A stretch of DNA of 12,764 nt from an uncultured Macromonas sp. (GTDB lineage: Bacteria > Pseudomonadota > Gammaproteobacteria > Burkholderiales > Burkholderiaceae): contig CAMLOF010000059.1 in NCBI GenBank assembly GCA_946481585.1, positions 1-12,764 on the forward strand, read 5' to 3'. Numbering within the stretch: the stretch's first letter is position 1; the number at the start of each line of letters is the position of its first letter. The position numbers and the translations under genes were made by a program. Positions 1 to 7,895 of the stretch are shown in pieces. A model generated the notes under the pieces. It was not told the origin of the DNA. It did no database searches and worked only from the letters and a program-made list of their open reading frames with translations.

Positions 1-2597
1 CTGATGAGGAAGGTGTCTTCCACCCTTTCGCCAAGCGTCATTACCTTGGCCAGTTGCAGATTGATCTTGTGCTTGGCCAGCACGCGCGCAATGCAGTAGA
101 GCAGGCCAAGACGATCGCTGGCCGATACGCTGAGGAGCCAGCGTTGCGCTTTTTCGTCCGGGTGCAACTCCACGCGGGGTATGACCGGAAAGCTCTTGAC
201 TCGCCGTGACAAGCGGCCCTTGCTGGGGGTTGGCAGCGGGCCGCGAGCCTCAATCGCCAAAGCCAAACCGTTTTCTACCATGGCAACGAGCTCACGGTAG
301 TGTTCCGCCAATGTGGGGGCAATCACCTGGAATGTGTCCAGTGCGTGCCCGTCCAGCGTGGTGTGGATCTTCGCGTCCAGGATGCTGAAGCCGGCTTCGT
401 CAAAGTAGCCGCAGATGCGGGCAAACAGGTCGCTCTGGTCGCTGGCGTAGACCAGCACCTGCAGTCCTTCGCCCACGGGCGACTGACGCGCCCGTACGAG
501 CGTCGGTAGGGGGGCGGAGGGGTCGGGGCGTTGGGCCAGCGGGCGTGAAATCTGCCGTGTGTGCCAGGCAATCTCCTCGGCCTGATGGCGCATGAAATAG
601 CTGACGTCCAACTGGTCCCAGAGCGTCTTGTGCGCCATGTGGGGCAGGGCATGCAGTGCAAGAATGCTGAGCGCTTCGCGTTTGCGCGATTCCACTTCCG
701 TGTGCGGATCTGGCGTTCCGCCGCCCAGCGCGCGCAGTGTGTAGCGGTACAGGTCTTCAAGCAGCTTGCCCTTCCAGGCGTTCCACACCTTGGGGCTGGT
801 TCCGCGTATGTCTGCCACGGTGAGCAGGTACAGGGCTGTCAGGTGGCGCTCATTACCCACCCGCTTGGCAAAGCTGGCAATCACGTCCGGGTCGCTCAGG
901 TCCTCCTTCTGAGCAATTCGGCTCATCGTGAGGTGTTCCGCAACCAGGAACTGAATCAAAGAGGCGTCTGCCTTGGCAATGCCGTGTTGGCGCGCAAAGG
1001 TCTTGACCTCCTTCGCACCCAATTCGGAGTGGTCGCCCCCACGGCCTTTGGAAATGTCGTGGAACAGCGCGGCTGCAAACAGTATCCAGGGCTTGTCGAA
1101 CCCGGCAGCGAGCCGCGAGCAGAAGGGGTATTCGTGCGAGTGCTCTGGAATGAAGAAGCGCCGCACGTTGCGCAGCACCATCATGATGTGCTGGTCCACG
1201 GTGTAAACGTGGAACAGGTCGTGCTGCATTTGGCCAACCGTGCTGCGGAACGCCCAGAGGTAACGCCCCAGCACGGAGGTCTGGTTCATCAACCTGAACG
1301 CGTGGGTAATGCCCTCGGGCTGGCGCAGAATTTCCATGAACGTGGCCCGGTTGACAGGGTCACGGCGAAACGCCGCGTTCATGATGGGGCGTGCGTTGTA
1401 CAGGGCGCGCAAGGTACGCGCTGAAAGCCCTTTGATGCCAACTGTCGTCTGGTACAGCAGGAAGGTTTCAAGAATGGCGTGCGGCTGCTGGACGTAGAGG
1501 TTGTCGCTGGCCACCTCCAGCATGTTGCCCTTTTCGAAGAAACGCTCGTTGATGGGCCGCAGCGGGACGGGGTCGCCCCGTTCGTCGCTGGCCAGGCGCT
1601 CCTCGATGTTGAGCATGAGGATCTGGTTGAGCTGGCTGACTGCCTTGGCTGCCCAGTAATAGCGGCGCATGAGCGCTTCGCTGGCGCGTCTGGCTCCTCG
1701 GGCATTCTGGTGCCCTTTGTCGCCCTGTGCCGCCTGGGCCGGTTGTGGCCGGAAGCCAAACGATTCAGCCAAGGCGCTCTGCATGTCGAAGACCAACCGG
1801 TCTTCCCGGCGGCGCGCCAGCAGGTGCAATCTTGCCCGTATCAGGCTCAGCAGGGCTTCGTTGGCCTTGATCTGTCGTGCCTCCAGGGGCGTGGCCAGTC
1901 CACGGCGTGCCAGTTCGTCCCAACTGCGGCCCAGGCCTGCCGCCTTGGCCACCCACAGAATCACCTGCAGGTCGCGCAGGCCCCCAGGGGACTCCTTGCA
2001 GTTGGGCTCCAGCGCGTAGGGGGTGTTTTCGTACTTCTGGTGGCGCTGGCGCATCTCCAGCATCTTGGCCACGAAGAAGGCCTTCGGGTCCATGGCCTCA
2101 GCCAGTTCATTGACCAGCAGGTTGTAGGCTTGACGCTGGCCCGCCAGCAGGCGGCATTCGAGCAGAGATGTCTGAACCGTGACGTCACCACGGGCCTCTG
2201 AGGCGCATTCCTTCAACGTGCGAACGCTGGAGCCAATTTCCAGGCCCACATCCCAGCAGTGGCCGATGAATGCCTCCACCCGTGCGCGCAGCGCCTCGTC
2301 GCTGTCCAGTGCCGTGCCTTCGGGCAGCAGCACGAGCACATCCACGTCGGAGTAGGGGAACAGCTCACCTCGCCCGTAGCCGCCCACGGCCAACAGCGCA
2401 AAGTCTTTCGGGAATGACGCAATTGCCCAGAGCGACCGCAGCACGCCATCGGTCAGGCGCGCCAGTTCCCTCAGTTTGCCGTGTACCGCCCGAGCGCCCG
2501 CAGGCAGCGCCGCGATCTGCTCAAGCACCTTGCCTTTGCGCTCACGATATTCTTGGCGCAGCTGATTCAGCGCTTCACGGGAGGCATCGTCAACCAT
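1..2597 (-). CDS. glnD: Bifunctional uridylyltransferase/uridylyl-removing enzyme GlnD (3' end cut by window edge)
   Basis: GlnD uridylylates PII signal proteins (GlnB/GlnK) when glutamine is low and removes UMP when it is high. It is the cytoplasmic nitrogen sensor of proteobacteria. My minus-strand translation from the ATG at 2597 stays open for 865 codons to the window edge. It shows the nucleotidyltransferase signature GGYGRGEL (residues 72-79) followed by SDVDVL (83-88, acidic metal ligands). The HD hydrolase motif [15 protein letters not shown] follows, with H513-D514. Two C-terminal ACT domains begin near residues 710 and 815. The E. coli protein is about 890 residues, so only about 20-30 residues should lie beyond the edge. 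Frame is consistent at the start, the HD motif and the edge, so there is no sign of a frameshift. The start is the first possible one: an in-frame TGA (the map stop) lies one codon upstream. It is 3 nt downstream of map with no clear Shine-Dalgarno, so translational coupling to map is inferred. Confidence 0.97.
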   Translation of the reverse strand, partial: MVDDASREALNQLRQEYRERKGKVLEQIAALPAGARAVHGKLRELARLTDGVLRSLWAIASFPKDFALLAVGGYGRGELFPYSDVDVLVLLPEGTALDSDEALRARVEAFIGHCWDVGLEIGSSVRTLKECASEARGDVTVQTSLLECRLLAGQRQAYNLLVNELAEAMDPKAFFVAKMLEMRQRHQKYENTPYALEPNCKESPGGLRDLQVILWVAKAAGLGRSWDELARRGLATPLEARQIKANEALLSLIRARLHLLARRREDRLVFDMQSALAESFGFRPQPAQAAQGDKGHQNARGARRASEALMRRYYWAAKAVSQLNQILMLNIEERLASDERGDPVPLRPINERFFEKGNMLEVASDNLYVQQPHAILETFLLYQTTVGIKGLSARTLRALYNARPIMNAAFRRDPVNRATFMEILRQPEGITHAFRLMNQTSVLGRYLWAFRSTVGQMQHDLFHVYTVDQHIMMVLRNVRRFFIPEHSHEYPFCSRLAAGFDKPWILFAAALFHDISKGRGGDHSELGAKEVKTFARQHGIAKADASLIQFLVAEHLTMSRIAQKEDLSDPDVIASFAKRVGNERHLTALYLLTVADIRGTSPKVWNAWKGKLLEDLYRYTLRALGGGTPDPHTEVESRKREALSILALHALPHMAHKTLWDQLDVSYFMRHQAEEIAWHTRQISRPLAQRPDPSAPLPTLVRARQSPVGEGLQVLVYASDQSDLFARICGYFDEAGFSILDAKIHTTLDGHALDTFQVIAPTLAEHYRELVAMVENGLALAIEARGPLPTPSKGRLSRRVKSFPVIPRVELHPDEKAQRWLLSVSASDRLGLLYCIARVLAKHKINLQLAKVMTLGERVEDTFLI

Positions 2598-2600
2598 GGC

Positions 2601-3422
2601 TCAGGTCGCGGTGGTGTCGGGGGCTTTCACGAACGGAGGCGGTACGGGTGTGCCAGCCGAAAGAGTCATGATCTCGTAGCCGGTATCGGTGCACAGCACG
2701 GTGTGTTCCCATTGCGCCGACAGTGAGCGGTCCTTGGTGACGATGGTCCAGCCATCCCCCATTTCGCGGATCTCACGCTTGCCCTGGTTGATCATGGGCT
2801 CGATGGTGAAAATCATCCCTGCCTGGATTTCCATGCCCGTGCCGGGCTTGCCGTAGTGCAGGATCTGCGGGTCTTCGTGGAACTTCTGGCCAATGCCGTG
2901 GCCGCAGAACTCCCGCACGACCGAATAGCCAGCCGCCTCTGCATACCGTTGGATGGCGTGGCCGATGTCACCCAGGCGCACGCCGGGGCGAACCATTTCA
3001 ATGCCTTTCCACATGCACTCGTAGGTAACGGCGCACAGGCGTTTGGCCGCAATGGACGCCTCTCCCACGGCAAACATGCGGCTTGTGTCACCGTGCCAGC
3101 CATTCTTGATGACGGTGATGTCAATGTTGACGATATCGCCCTTCTTCAGCGGCTTGTCGTTCGGGATGCCGTGGCAGATGACCTGGTTGACCGATGTGCA
3201 GATGCTTTTTGGGTAGGGCAGGTAGCCATTGGGGGCGTAATTCAGCGGTGCTGGAATGGCCTGCTGAACGTCCACGATGTAGTCGTGGGCCAGCTTGTCC
3301 AGTTCATTGGTGGTGACGCCGGGTCTGACGAAGGGGGTGAGGTAGTCCAGCACCTCGGCGGCCAGGCGGCCAGCCACTCGCATGCCTTCGATACCTGCGG
3401 CGTCCTTGATGGTTACGGTCAT
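2601..3422 (-). CDS. map: Type I methionine aminopeptidase
   Basis: This cytosolic metalloprotease removes the initiator methionine from nascent proteins. The 273-residue product opens like E. coli MAP (IKDAAGIEGMRVAGRLAAE). It keeps all five metal ligands of the pita-bread fold: D101 and D112 (in DITVIKNGWHGDTSRMF), H175 (in CGHGIG), E208 (in TIEPM) and E239 (in WEHTV). The substrate-contacting H84 (CHGIP) is also present. A proline-rich tail of about 15 residues (PVPPPF) extends beyond the usual end of the family. The ATG start matches family N termini, though the bases just upstream contain no good ribosome binding site. It is followed by glnD 3 nt later. A map next to glnD arrangement is familiar in proteobacteria. 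It sits downstream of the adk terminator, so it probably has its own promoter in the 3423-3584 gap. Confidence 0.97.
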   Translation of the reverse strand: MTVTIKDAAGIEGMRVAGRLAAEVLDYLTPFVRPGVTTNELDKLAHDYIVDVQQAIPAPLNYAPNGYLPYPKSICTSVNQVICHGIPNDKPLKKGDIVNIDITVIKNGWHGDTSRMFAVGEASIAAKRLCAVTYECMWKGIEMVRPGVRLGDIGHAIQRYAEAAGYSVVREFCGHGIGQKFHEDPQILHYGKPGTGMEIQAGMIFTIEPMINQGKREIREMGDGWTIVTKDRSLSAQWEHTVLCTDTGYEIMTLSAGTPVPPPFVKAPDTTAT

Positions 3423-3584
3423 ATTGCTACGCTGAAATGGTCACGGGCCCGCAGTTTGCAGGCGTGAAAACTATCGATCTAGAGGGAGGTATTGTCCCCG
3501 AATTCGCAACGGCTCCGGTGAAAATGAAAGCGTAACTTGTACCGGCAACGCGGGTATGGTGCTTGGAGCTGCCTTCGATGGCCG
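3423..3584 (-). promoter_or_regulatory. Leader/promoter region of map-glnD
   Basis: This gap lies between the adk terminator and the map ATG and must hold the map-glnD promoter if the terminator is efficient. The best match I can find on the minus strand is TTGCCG (3548-3543), a 16-nt spacer, then CATTTT (3526-3521). That fits the sigma70 consensus only weakly, so the promoter is not located with confidence. If it is right, the leader would be about 95 nt. The region is less GC-rich than the flanking genes. No riboswitch-like structure was recognised. Confidence 0.25.
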
Positions 3585-3610
3585 AAAAAAAGCCAGCTTG
3601 CGCTGGCTTT
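3585..3610 (-). terminator. Intrinsic terminator of adk
   Basis: On the minus strand there is a perfect 9-bp stem, AAAGCCAGC, closed by a GCAA loop (positions 3610-3589), followed by a run of seven T (3591-3585). It begins about 20 nt after the adk stop codon. This is a textbook Rho-independent terminator. It separates adk from map-glnD. Confidence 0.9.
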
Positions 3611-3630
3611 CCGGTTTGAGTGCGGGCGGA

Positions 3631-4302
<672 letters not shown>

Positions 4303-4371
4303 TCAAGTTTCAAATCTTCACGGCCAGCCTGTCTCCCAGGGCCGCTCCCTCACGTTCGGGGTCAGCGTGCG

Positions 4372-4380
4372 AGGATAGCA
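4372..4380 (-). promoter_or_regulatory. Possible extended -10 promoter for adk
   Basis: In the kdsB-adk gap the minus strand reads TGCTATCCT. This is an extended -10 (TG at 4380-4379, TATCCT at 4377-4372) about 85 nt upstream of the adk ATG. The -35 position carries no good match, which extended -10 promoters can tolerate. It is a sequence-level guess that would let adk be transcribed independently of the lpxK-kdsB unit. Confidence 0.3.
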
Positions 4381-4405
4381 TGTGCTTCCCCGACGCAGGC
4401 TTACA

Positions 4406-4440
4406 GCGCGCATACCCCCAAGGGCAGCCGTTCTGCGCGC
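4406..4440 (-). repeat. Inverted repeat just after kdsB
   Basis: Perfect 7-nt arms GCGCGCA and TGCGCGC are separated by 21 nt. They begin 5 nt beyond the kdsB stop. Inside, CCC-CAA-GGG can form a second small stem. No T-run follows, so it is not an intrinsic terminator. It could stabilise the kdsB 3' end or mark a Rho-dependent stop, or it could be chance in GC-rich DNA. Confidence 0.35.
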
Positions 4441-4445
4441 CTGAG

Positions 4446-5231
4446 TCAGGCGCCCGAAACGATGCGCCGCACGCGCTCCAGATCCTCGGGAGTGTCCACA
4501 CCTGCTCCAGGCGCACGCTCGCTCACGTGAACGGCAATGCGCTCACCGTGCCAAAGCACCCGCAACTGTTCCAGGGACTCGCAGCTTTCCTGCGGGCCGG
4601 GCGACAGCTTTGGGAACTGCTTGAGGAATCCGACGCGGTAGGCGTAGATCCCAACGTGGCGCAAGGGCGCAGGCGTAGAGGGCAGGGCGTTGACACCTTC
4701 GCTCCAGGCCTGTGCCATGCCGTCGCGCCACCAGGGTATGGGCGCTCGGCTGAAGTACAGGGCGGTGCGGTGCTTGTCCAGTACCACTTTCACCACGTTG
4801 GGGTTGGCGAAGTCTGCCGGAGAATCAATGGCGTGCGCGGCGGTGCTCACCATGCAATCCGGGCGTTGCTGCAGCTCGTTGGCCACGGCCTGGATCAGCG
4901 CAGGGTCGATCAGGGGCTCATCGCCCTGTACGTTCACGACGATGTCATCATCAGCCAAGCCAAGCAGGGTGCAGGCTTCTGCCAGACGGTCGCTGCCGGA
5001 GGGGTGGTCTTGCCTGGTCAGGACCACGCTAACGCCTGCGGCCTCGCATGTCTGGACGATGCTGGCATCGTCTGCCGCCACGACGCAACTGGCTGGCTGG
5101 CTCAGCGCAGCCTGGCGGGCCACGCGCACGATCATGGGCACGCCACCAATATCTGCCAGCGGCTTGTTGGGCAGGCGTGTTGACGCCAGACGTGCCGGAA
5201 TGAGCACGTGAAATGTTGCTGTGCTGCTCAT
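4446..5231 (-). CDS. kdsB: 3-deoxy-manno-octulosonate cytidylyltransferase (CMP-Kdo synthetase)
   Basis: KdsB couples Kdo to CMP (CTP + Kdo to CMP-Kdo + PPi), the cytosolic activation step before Kdo is added to lipid A precursor. The 261-residue product carries the nucleotide-binding [15 protein letters not shown] (residues 11-25). It also has NVQGDEPLI (100-108, with the metal-binding acidic residue in GDE) and the C-terminal [10 protein letters not shown]. Length is slightly above the roughly 248 of E. coli. Its ATG overlaps the stop of the upstream Trm112-like gene in an ATGA arrangement (5228-5231), which implies translational coupling. Clustering with lpxK fits a lipopolysaccharide assembly operon, as in the E. 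coli lpxK-ycaR-kdsB region. Confidence 0.97.
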   Translation of the reverse strand: MSSTATFHVLIPARLASTRLPNKPLADIGGVPMIVRVARQAALSQPASCVVAADDASIVQTCEAAGVSVVLTRQDHPSGSDRLAEACTLLGLADDDIVVNVQGDEPLIDPALIQAVANELQQRPDCMVSTAAHAIDSPADFANPNVVKVVLDKHRTALYFSRAPIPWWRDGMAQAWSEGVNALPSTPAPLRHVGIYAYRVGFLKQFPKLSPGPQESCESLEQLRVLWHGERIAVHVSERAPGAGVDTPEDLERVRRIVSGA

Positions 5232-5443
5232 GCGTCGTCCTGCCCCGTAGAGCGCGGAGCTTCGCGCGAGGCTTCTTCCTCGGTGATTTCGCGGGCCTCG
5301 TTTTCCAGCAGGATGGGGATGCCATCGCGGATGGGATAGGCCAGGCGCGCACTGCGCGAGATGAGTTCCTGGGTGTCGCGGCGGTAGATCAGCGGGCCTT
5401 TGGTGACCGGGCAGACCAGCAGTTCAAGGAGTTTGGCGTCCAT
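5228..5443 (-). CDS. Small Trm112/UPF0434 family protein (YcaR-like)
   Basis: This is a 71-residue protein of the Trm112p-like family, whose E. coli member YcaR is encoded between lpxK and kdsB just as here. The sequence starts [18 protein letters not shown] and has the family core [18 protein letters not shown]. The tail is acidic, then polar. Eukaryotic Trm112 activates methyltransferases; the bacterial role is not settled. Zinc-binding members use cysteine pairs. Here only C11 remains: the CPxC partner is threonine (CPVT) and the later ELIC-type cysteine is serine (ELIS), so a bound zinc is unlikely. The ATG at 5443 is chosen because it matches family N termini. The gene overlaps the lpxK 3' end by 20 nt and kdsB by 4 nt. 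Confidence 0.93.
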   Translation of the reverse strand: MDAKLLELLVCPVTKGPLIYRRDTQELISRSARLAYPIRDGIPILLENEAREITEEEASREAPRSTGQDDA

Positions 5444-6512
5444 GTGCCGATGATAGCCCGTCCAGTGCCGCGTCAACGGCGGCAAAGAATGCCGGTTCTG
5501 GGTGCTGCTCCAGCGGCACGGCCCAGACTTCATGCGTGGAACTCGCGCTGAGCAGTGGGAACAGCTTTACAGCGTCTTTTTCAGTACACAGCCAGACGCC
5601 GCCCGTTTCTGATGCCTCCAGTGTTTTCAGCAACAGCTCGGCATCAGCATGGTCTGGCAGTGCAAGCTCCTGGTTCAGTGCCAAGCCGCGTTCCCGCAAC
5701 ATGACGAAAAACGCTTCTGGCTGGGCTATGCCTGCCATGGCGGCAACCTGGCCACCTCCTGTGGTAAAGCTGCTGAGCGCACGTTGGCGTCCTTCTGCGT
5801 TGACAGCATGGTCCGCCAGCATGCGCGTGGCGCGGAACATGGGCCACGGGGAGTGCAGGGCAAAAGGTGCAGGCTCTGGCTGGGTTCCTGGCTGGTTGCA
5901 CAGCACGAGCATTTGGCCATTGCCCCAGGGTTTTGCAGGCCAGGGTTCGCGCAGCATGCCCGCGGGCAGCAACCAGCCGTTGCCGGTACCCCGTCCGTCG
6001 AACACCACCACGGTCACGTCCCGTGCCAGCCCCCAATGCTGCATCCCATCGTCACAAACGATCACGTCAACTTCCGGACGTTGCGCCAACAGCAGCTTGC
6101 CTGCTTCCGCCCGCTGCCTGCCCACTACCAGGGGGGCGCCGGTGGCGCGGGCGATCAATGCGGGTTCATCGCCCACCTCGGCAGTGCGGCTGCCTGGCTT
6201 GACTTCAACACAGCCTGTGCTGGAGCCGCCATGGCCGCGTGAAATCACGCCGGGCGTCCAGCCGTTCTGGCGCAAATGCTTGACCAGGCCAATGACGGTG
6301 GGCGTTTTGCCTGCCCCGCCTACAACCACGTTACCCACCACCACCACCGGCACGGGCAAACGTGTGCTGCGCTTCCACCCCATGCTGTATGCCAGACGGC
6401 GCAAACGCAACAAGCCGCCATACAACAGGGCCAATGGCCACAGTGCGCAGGCCAGCGGCCCGCGTGCAAGCCAGGCGCGCCGAAGCTGCTGGGCCAAGCC
6501 TTGTTGTGTCAC
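5424..6512 (-). CDS. lpxK: Tetraacyldisaccharide 4'-kinase (lipid A biosynthesis)
   Basis: LpxK phosphorylates the 4' position of the lipid A disaccharide at the inner face of the cytoplasmic membrane, the sixth step of the Raetz pathway. With the chosen start the product is 362 residues. It has an N-terminal hydrophobic, arginine-rich anchor ([16 protein letters not shown]), the Walker A motif [13 protein letters not shown] (about 60-72) and [12 protein letters not shown] (about 154-165, catalytic region). [10 protein letters not shown] lies near the end. The start is uncertain. The frame has no ATG before the conserved region. I use the GTG at 6512, which avoids overlapping exbD. A GTG at 6542 or 6539, or a TTG at 6557 (overlapping exbD by 29 nt), are alternatives, and none has a clear Shine-Dalgarno. 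Translation probably depends on coupling from exbD. Its last 20 nt overlap the Trm112-like gene. Confidence 0.93.
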   Translation of the reverse strand: MTQQGLAQQLRRAWLARGPLACALWPLALLYGGLLRLRRLAYSMGWKRSTRLPVPVVVVGNVVVGGAGKTPTVIGLVKHLRQNGWTPGVISRGHGGSSTGCVEVKPGSRTAEVGDEPALIARATGAPLVVGRQRAEAGKLLLAQRPEVDVIVCDDGMQHWGLARDVTVVVFDGRGTGNGWLLPAGMLREPWPAKPWGNGQMLVLCNQPGTQPEPAPFALHSPWPMFRATRMLADHAVNAEGRQRALSSFTTGGGQVAAMAGIAQPEAFFVMLRERGLALNQELALPDHADAELLLKTLEASETGGVWLCTEKDAVKLFPLLSASSTHEVWAVPLEQHPEPAFFAAVDAALDGLSSAHGRQTP

Positions 6513-6528
6513 CGTTGAAGTTGACCGC

Positions 6529-6948
6529 TCAGCGGGCACCACTGTTCTGTGTGGCAAACGTGATCTGATTCAACCCGCTGCGCCGAGCGGCGTCCATGAC
6601 GTTGATCACAGCCTGGTGGGTGGCGGCTGCGTCAGCGCTGACGATGACCACCGGGTTGGACTGCCCAGCTGCAGCATCGGTCATGGCGCGTACCAGGGTG
6701 TCCACGGCCTGGCCCTCGAGCAATTGGCGGTTTACGGCGTAGCGGCCATCCTGGGCCACGGTCACGACGATTTCCTTCGGCGCTTCACGCAATTGCTCGG
6801 CGTCTGCCACCGGCAGACTGACCTGCAGTTCCGCGAACTTGTTGTAGGTGGTAGTCAGCATCAGGAAGATCAGCACCACCAGCAGAATGTCGATGAACGG
6901 GATCAGATTGATCTCAGGTTCCTCGCGCGAGCCGTTGCGAAAGTTCAT
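6529..6948 (-). CDS. exbD: ExbD/TolR family proton-channel subunit
   Basis: This is a 139-residue inner-membrane protein of the ExbD/TolR family, which couples proton motive force to outer-membrane work together with ExbB/TolQ. It has a short cytosolic N terminus and one membrane segment, INLIPFIDILLVVLIFLML (about 13-31). That segment contains the conserved protonatable aspartate (D20). A periplasmic domain follows, with the typical QDGRYAVNRQ and VSADAAATHQ stretches. An AGGAGCAAC ribosome binding site precedes the ATG. The gap from exbB is 19 nt. Neither tonB nor pal/tolB is adjacent, so whether it serves TonB, Tol-Pal or another partner cannot be told from this window. By context (directly before lpxK) it belongs to the exbB-exbD-lpxK arrangement. 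Confidence 0.93.
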   Translation of the reverse strand: MNFRNGSREEPEINLIPFIDILLVVLIFLMLTTTYNKFAELQVSLPVADAEQLREAPKEIVVTVAQDGRYAVNRQLLEGQAVDTLVRAMTDAAAGQSNPVVIVSADAAATHQAVINVMDAARRSGLNQITFATQNSGAR

Positions 6949-6967
6949 GGCGGTTGCTCCTGTGCGG

Positions 6968-7603
6968 TCAGCGGCGCAAGGTCAGCAGGTGGTGGGCAAA
7001 GCGTTCGGCAGCCACTTCCAGCTGGAGCAGGTAGGCGTCTACCCGGGCGCGGAAATAGCGCCAGAAGATAAGCGCCGGAATAGCGATGATGAGACCGAAC
7101 GCCGTGTTGTACAACGCAATGGAAATGCCATGTGCCAGCTGAGCGGGGTTGCCGCCGCCGGGAACCATGCCGCCTTCGGCTCCTTGTGAGCCAAAGATTT
7201 CAATCATCCCGATCACGGTGCCCAGCAGGCCGAGCAGGGGGGCGGCAGAGGCGATGGTGGCGAGTGCACCCAGGTAGCGTTGCAGCTTGGCAGCAGCCAG
7301 CCTGCCCGCCGATTCCAGGCCGGAGCGCAATTCGTCCTCGGTAGCCTGCGGAAACTGGTTGAGGTGGCGAAACCCTGTAGCCAGCATTTCGCCAAGCAGA
7401 GAGTTTTCTGCGAGCTGCTCCACCACGGCGGGCGTGGGCACGCCCGCGCGCGAGGCCATGATGGCTTCTTCCAGAAGCTGTGGCGGGGCAACCTTGGCGG
7501 TTTGCAGGCTGACGAAGCGTTCAATGACCAGGGCCAGGCCCAAGACAGAACATGCGATGAGGGGCCAGATCGGCCAGCCGGCGGCTTGTATGATGGACAG
7601 CAA
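6968..7603 (-). CDS. exbB: ExbB/TolQ/MotA family proton-channel protein (TTG start)
   Basis: This 211-residue polytopic inner-membrane protein partners with ExbD to form a proton-driven motor. The first membrane helix lies near the N terminus (PIWPLIACSVLGLALVIERF, about 11-30). A cytosolic stretch follows, then two more helices: about 112-136 with the family motif APLLGLLGTVIGMI, and about 158-182. The start is a TTG at 7603. It has a well-placed GGAG (7614-7611) 7 nt upstream and gives the N terminus MLSIIQAAGWPIWPL expected for the family. A longer reading from a TTG at 7687 adds an arginine-rich stretch with no family resemblance and lacks an obvious ribosome binding site. It is the first gene of the minus-strand run to lpxK and kdsB. 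Confidence 0.92.
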   Translation of the reverse strand: MLSIIQAAGWPIWPLIACSVLGLALVIERFVSLQTAKVAPPQLLEEAIMASRAGVPTPAVVEQLAENSLLGEMLATGFRHLNQFPQATEDELRSGLESAGRLAAAKLQRYLGALATIASAAPLLGLLGTVIGMIEIFGSQGAEGGMVPGGGNPAQLAHGISIALYNTAFGLIIAIPALIFWRYFRARVDAYLLQLEVAAERFAHHLLTLRR

Positions 7604-7689
7604 AACGGGACTCCAGATGCGGGCTGAGCGTGCACAGGGCGACTGCCGCGCATTATGGCGCAGTGCCGTGGCGAGGCTGCTGCCCAATC

Positions 7690-7698
7690 TGTGGATAA
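7690..7698 (-). promoter_or_regulatory. Consensus DnaA box (TTATCCACA)
   Basis: The plus strand reads TGTGGATAA, the exact complement of the high-affinity DnaA box TTATCCACA. Close relatives with two mismatches lie at 7702-7710 (TGTGTGTAA) and 7865-7873 (TGTGGACAC). It lies about 90 nt upstream of the exbB start and about 200 nt upstream of xseA. DnaA binding here is a prediction from sequence only. Confidence 0.4.
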
Positions 7699-7719
7699 CT
7701 TTGTGTGTAACTGGGCTCC
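7699..7719. repeat. Direct repeat copy 1
   Basis: The two 9-mers CTTTGTGTG and CTGGGCTCC are separated by TAA. The same two 9-mers in the same order, separated by a single C, recur 114 nt downstream at 7813-7831. This copy abuts the consensus DnaA box. Confidence 0.6.
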
Positions 7720-7812
7720 GAACGCCCTGTTGACCGCATGAAATCAGGCTTTTTCCGAGTTCTCTCGAATGAGGTGCTGAAAAATGTCTTTTAAATCAAA
7801 TGGTTGCAATAT

Positions 7813-7831
7813 CTTTGTGTGCCTGGGCTCC
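7813..7831. repeat. Direct repeat copy 2
   Basis: CTTTGTGTG and CTGGGCTCC are separated by one C, matching copy 1 at 7699-7719 in 18 of 18 block positions but with a 2-nt shorter spacer. It lies about 65 nt upstream of the xseA start. It may be an operator pair or a relic of local duplication. Confidence 0.6.
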
Positions 7832-7895
7832 AGTGTGTCATTGAACCTGCCGCACCAGCATTCTTGTGGACACATGCACCATGCGGGAGCGTGAC

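Larger units (their letters stand above)
7604..7895. promoter_or_regulatory. Divergent intergenic region between exbB and xseA
   Basis: This 292-nt stretch holds the 5' regions of both divergent genes. Its centre (about 7740-7820) is visibly AT-richer than the rest of the window. On the minus strand CATAAT (7657-7652) is a reasonable -10 for exbB, but no -35 is seen at proper spacing. On the plus strand TTGACC (7730-7735) resembles a -35 without a matching -10. No promoter is therefore assigned firmly. The region also contains a perfect DnaA-box consensus and an imperfect direct repeat, listed separately. No protein-coding gene was recognised in it. Confidence 0.5.

Noticed and set aside
561..2201. 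Plus-strand open frames of 287 and 240 codons opposite glnD
   Set aside because: glnD is intact on the minus strand through this stretch with all domains in one frame. The plus-strand products have no recognisable features.
3473..3505. Closely spaced ATCGAT, TCTAGA and GAATTC, resembling a cloning linker
   Set aside because: The sites are short, the flanks are continuous with native intergenic sequence and no vector sequence is seen. Chance occurrence in a slightly AT-richer gap is enough.
5536..7071. 511-codon plus-strand open frame across lpxK, exbD and exbB
   Set aside because: It lies opposite three recognised overlapping-operon genes. Its Ser/Pro/Thr/Arg-rich composition is typical of an antisense shadow, and it spans gene boundaries.
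7604..7895. Replication origin in the AT-rich divergent region with DnaA-like boxes
   Set aside because: There is only one perfect box and two weak ones, and no dnaA, dnaN, rpmH or parAB nearby. It is not enough for an origin call.
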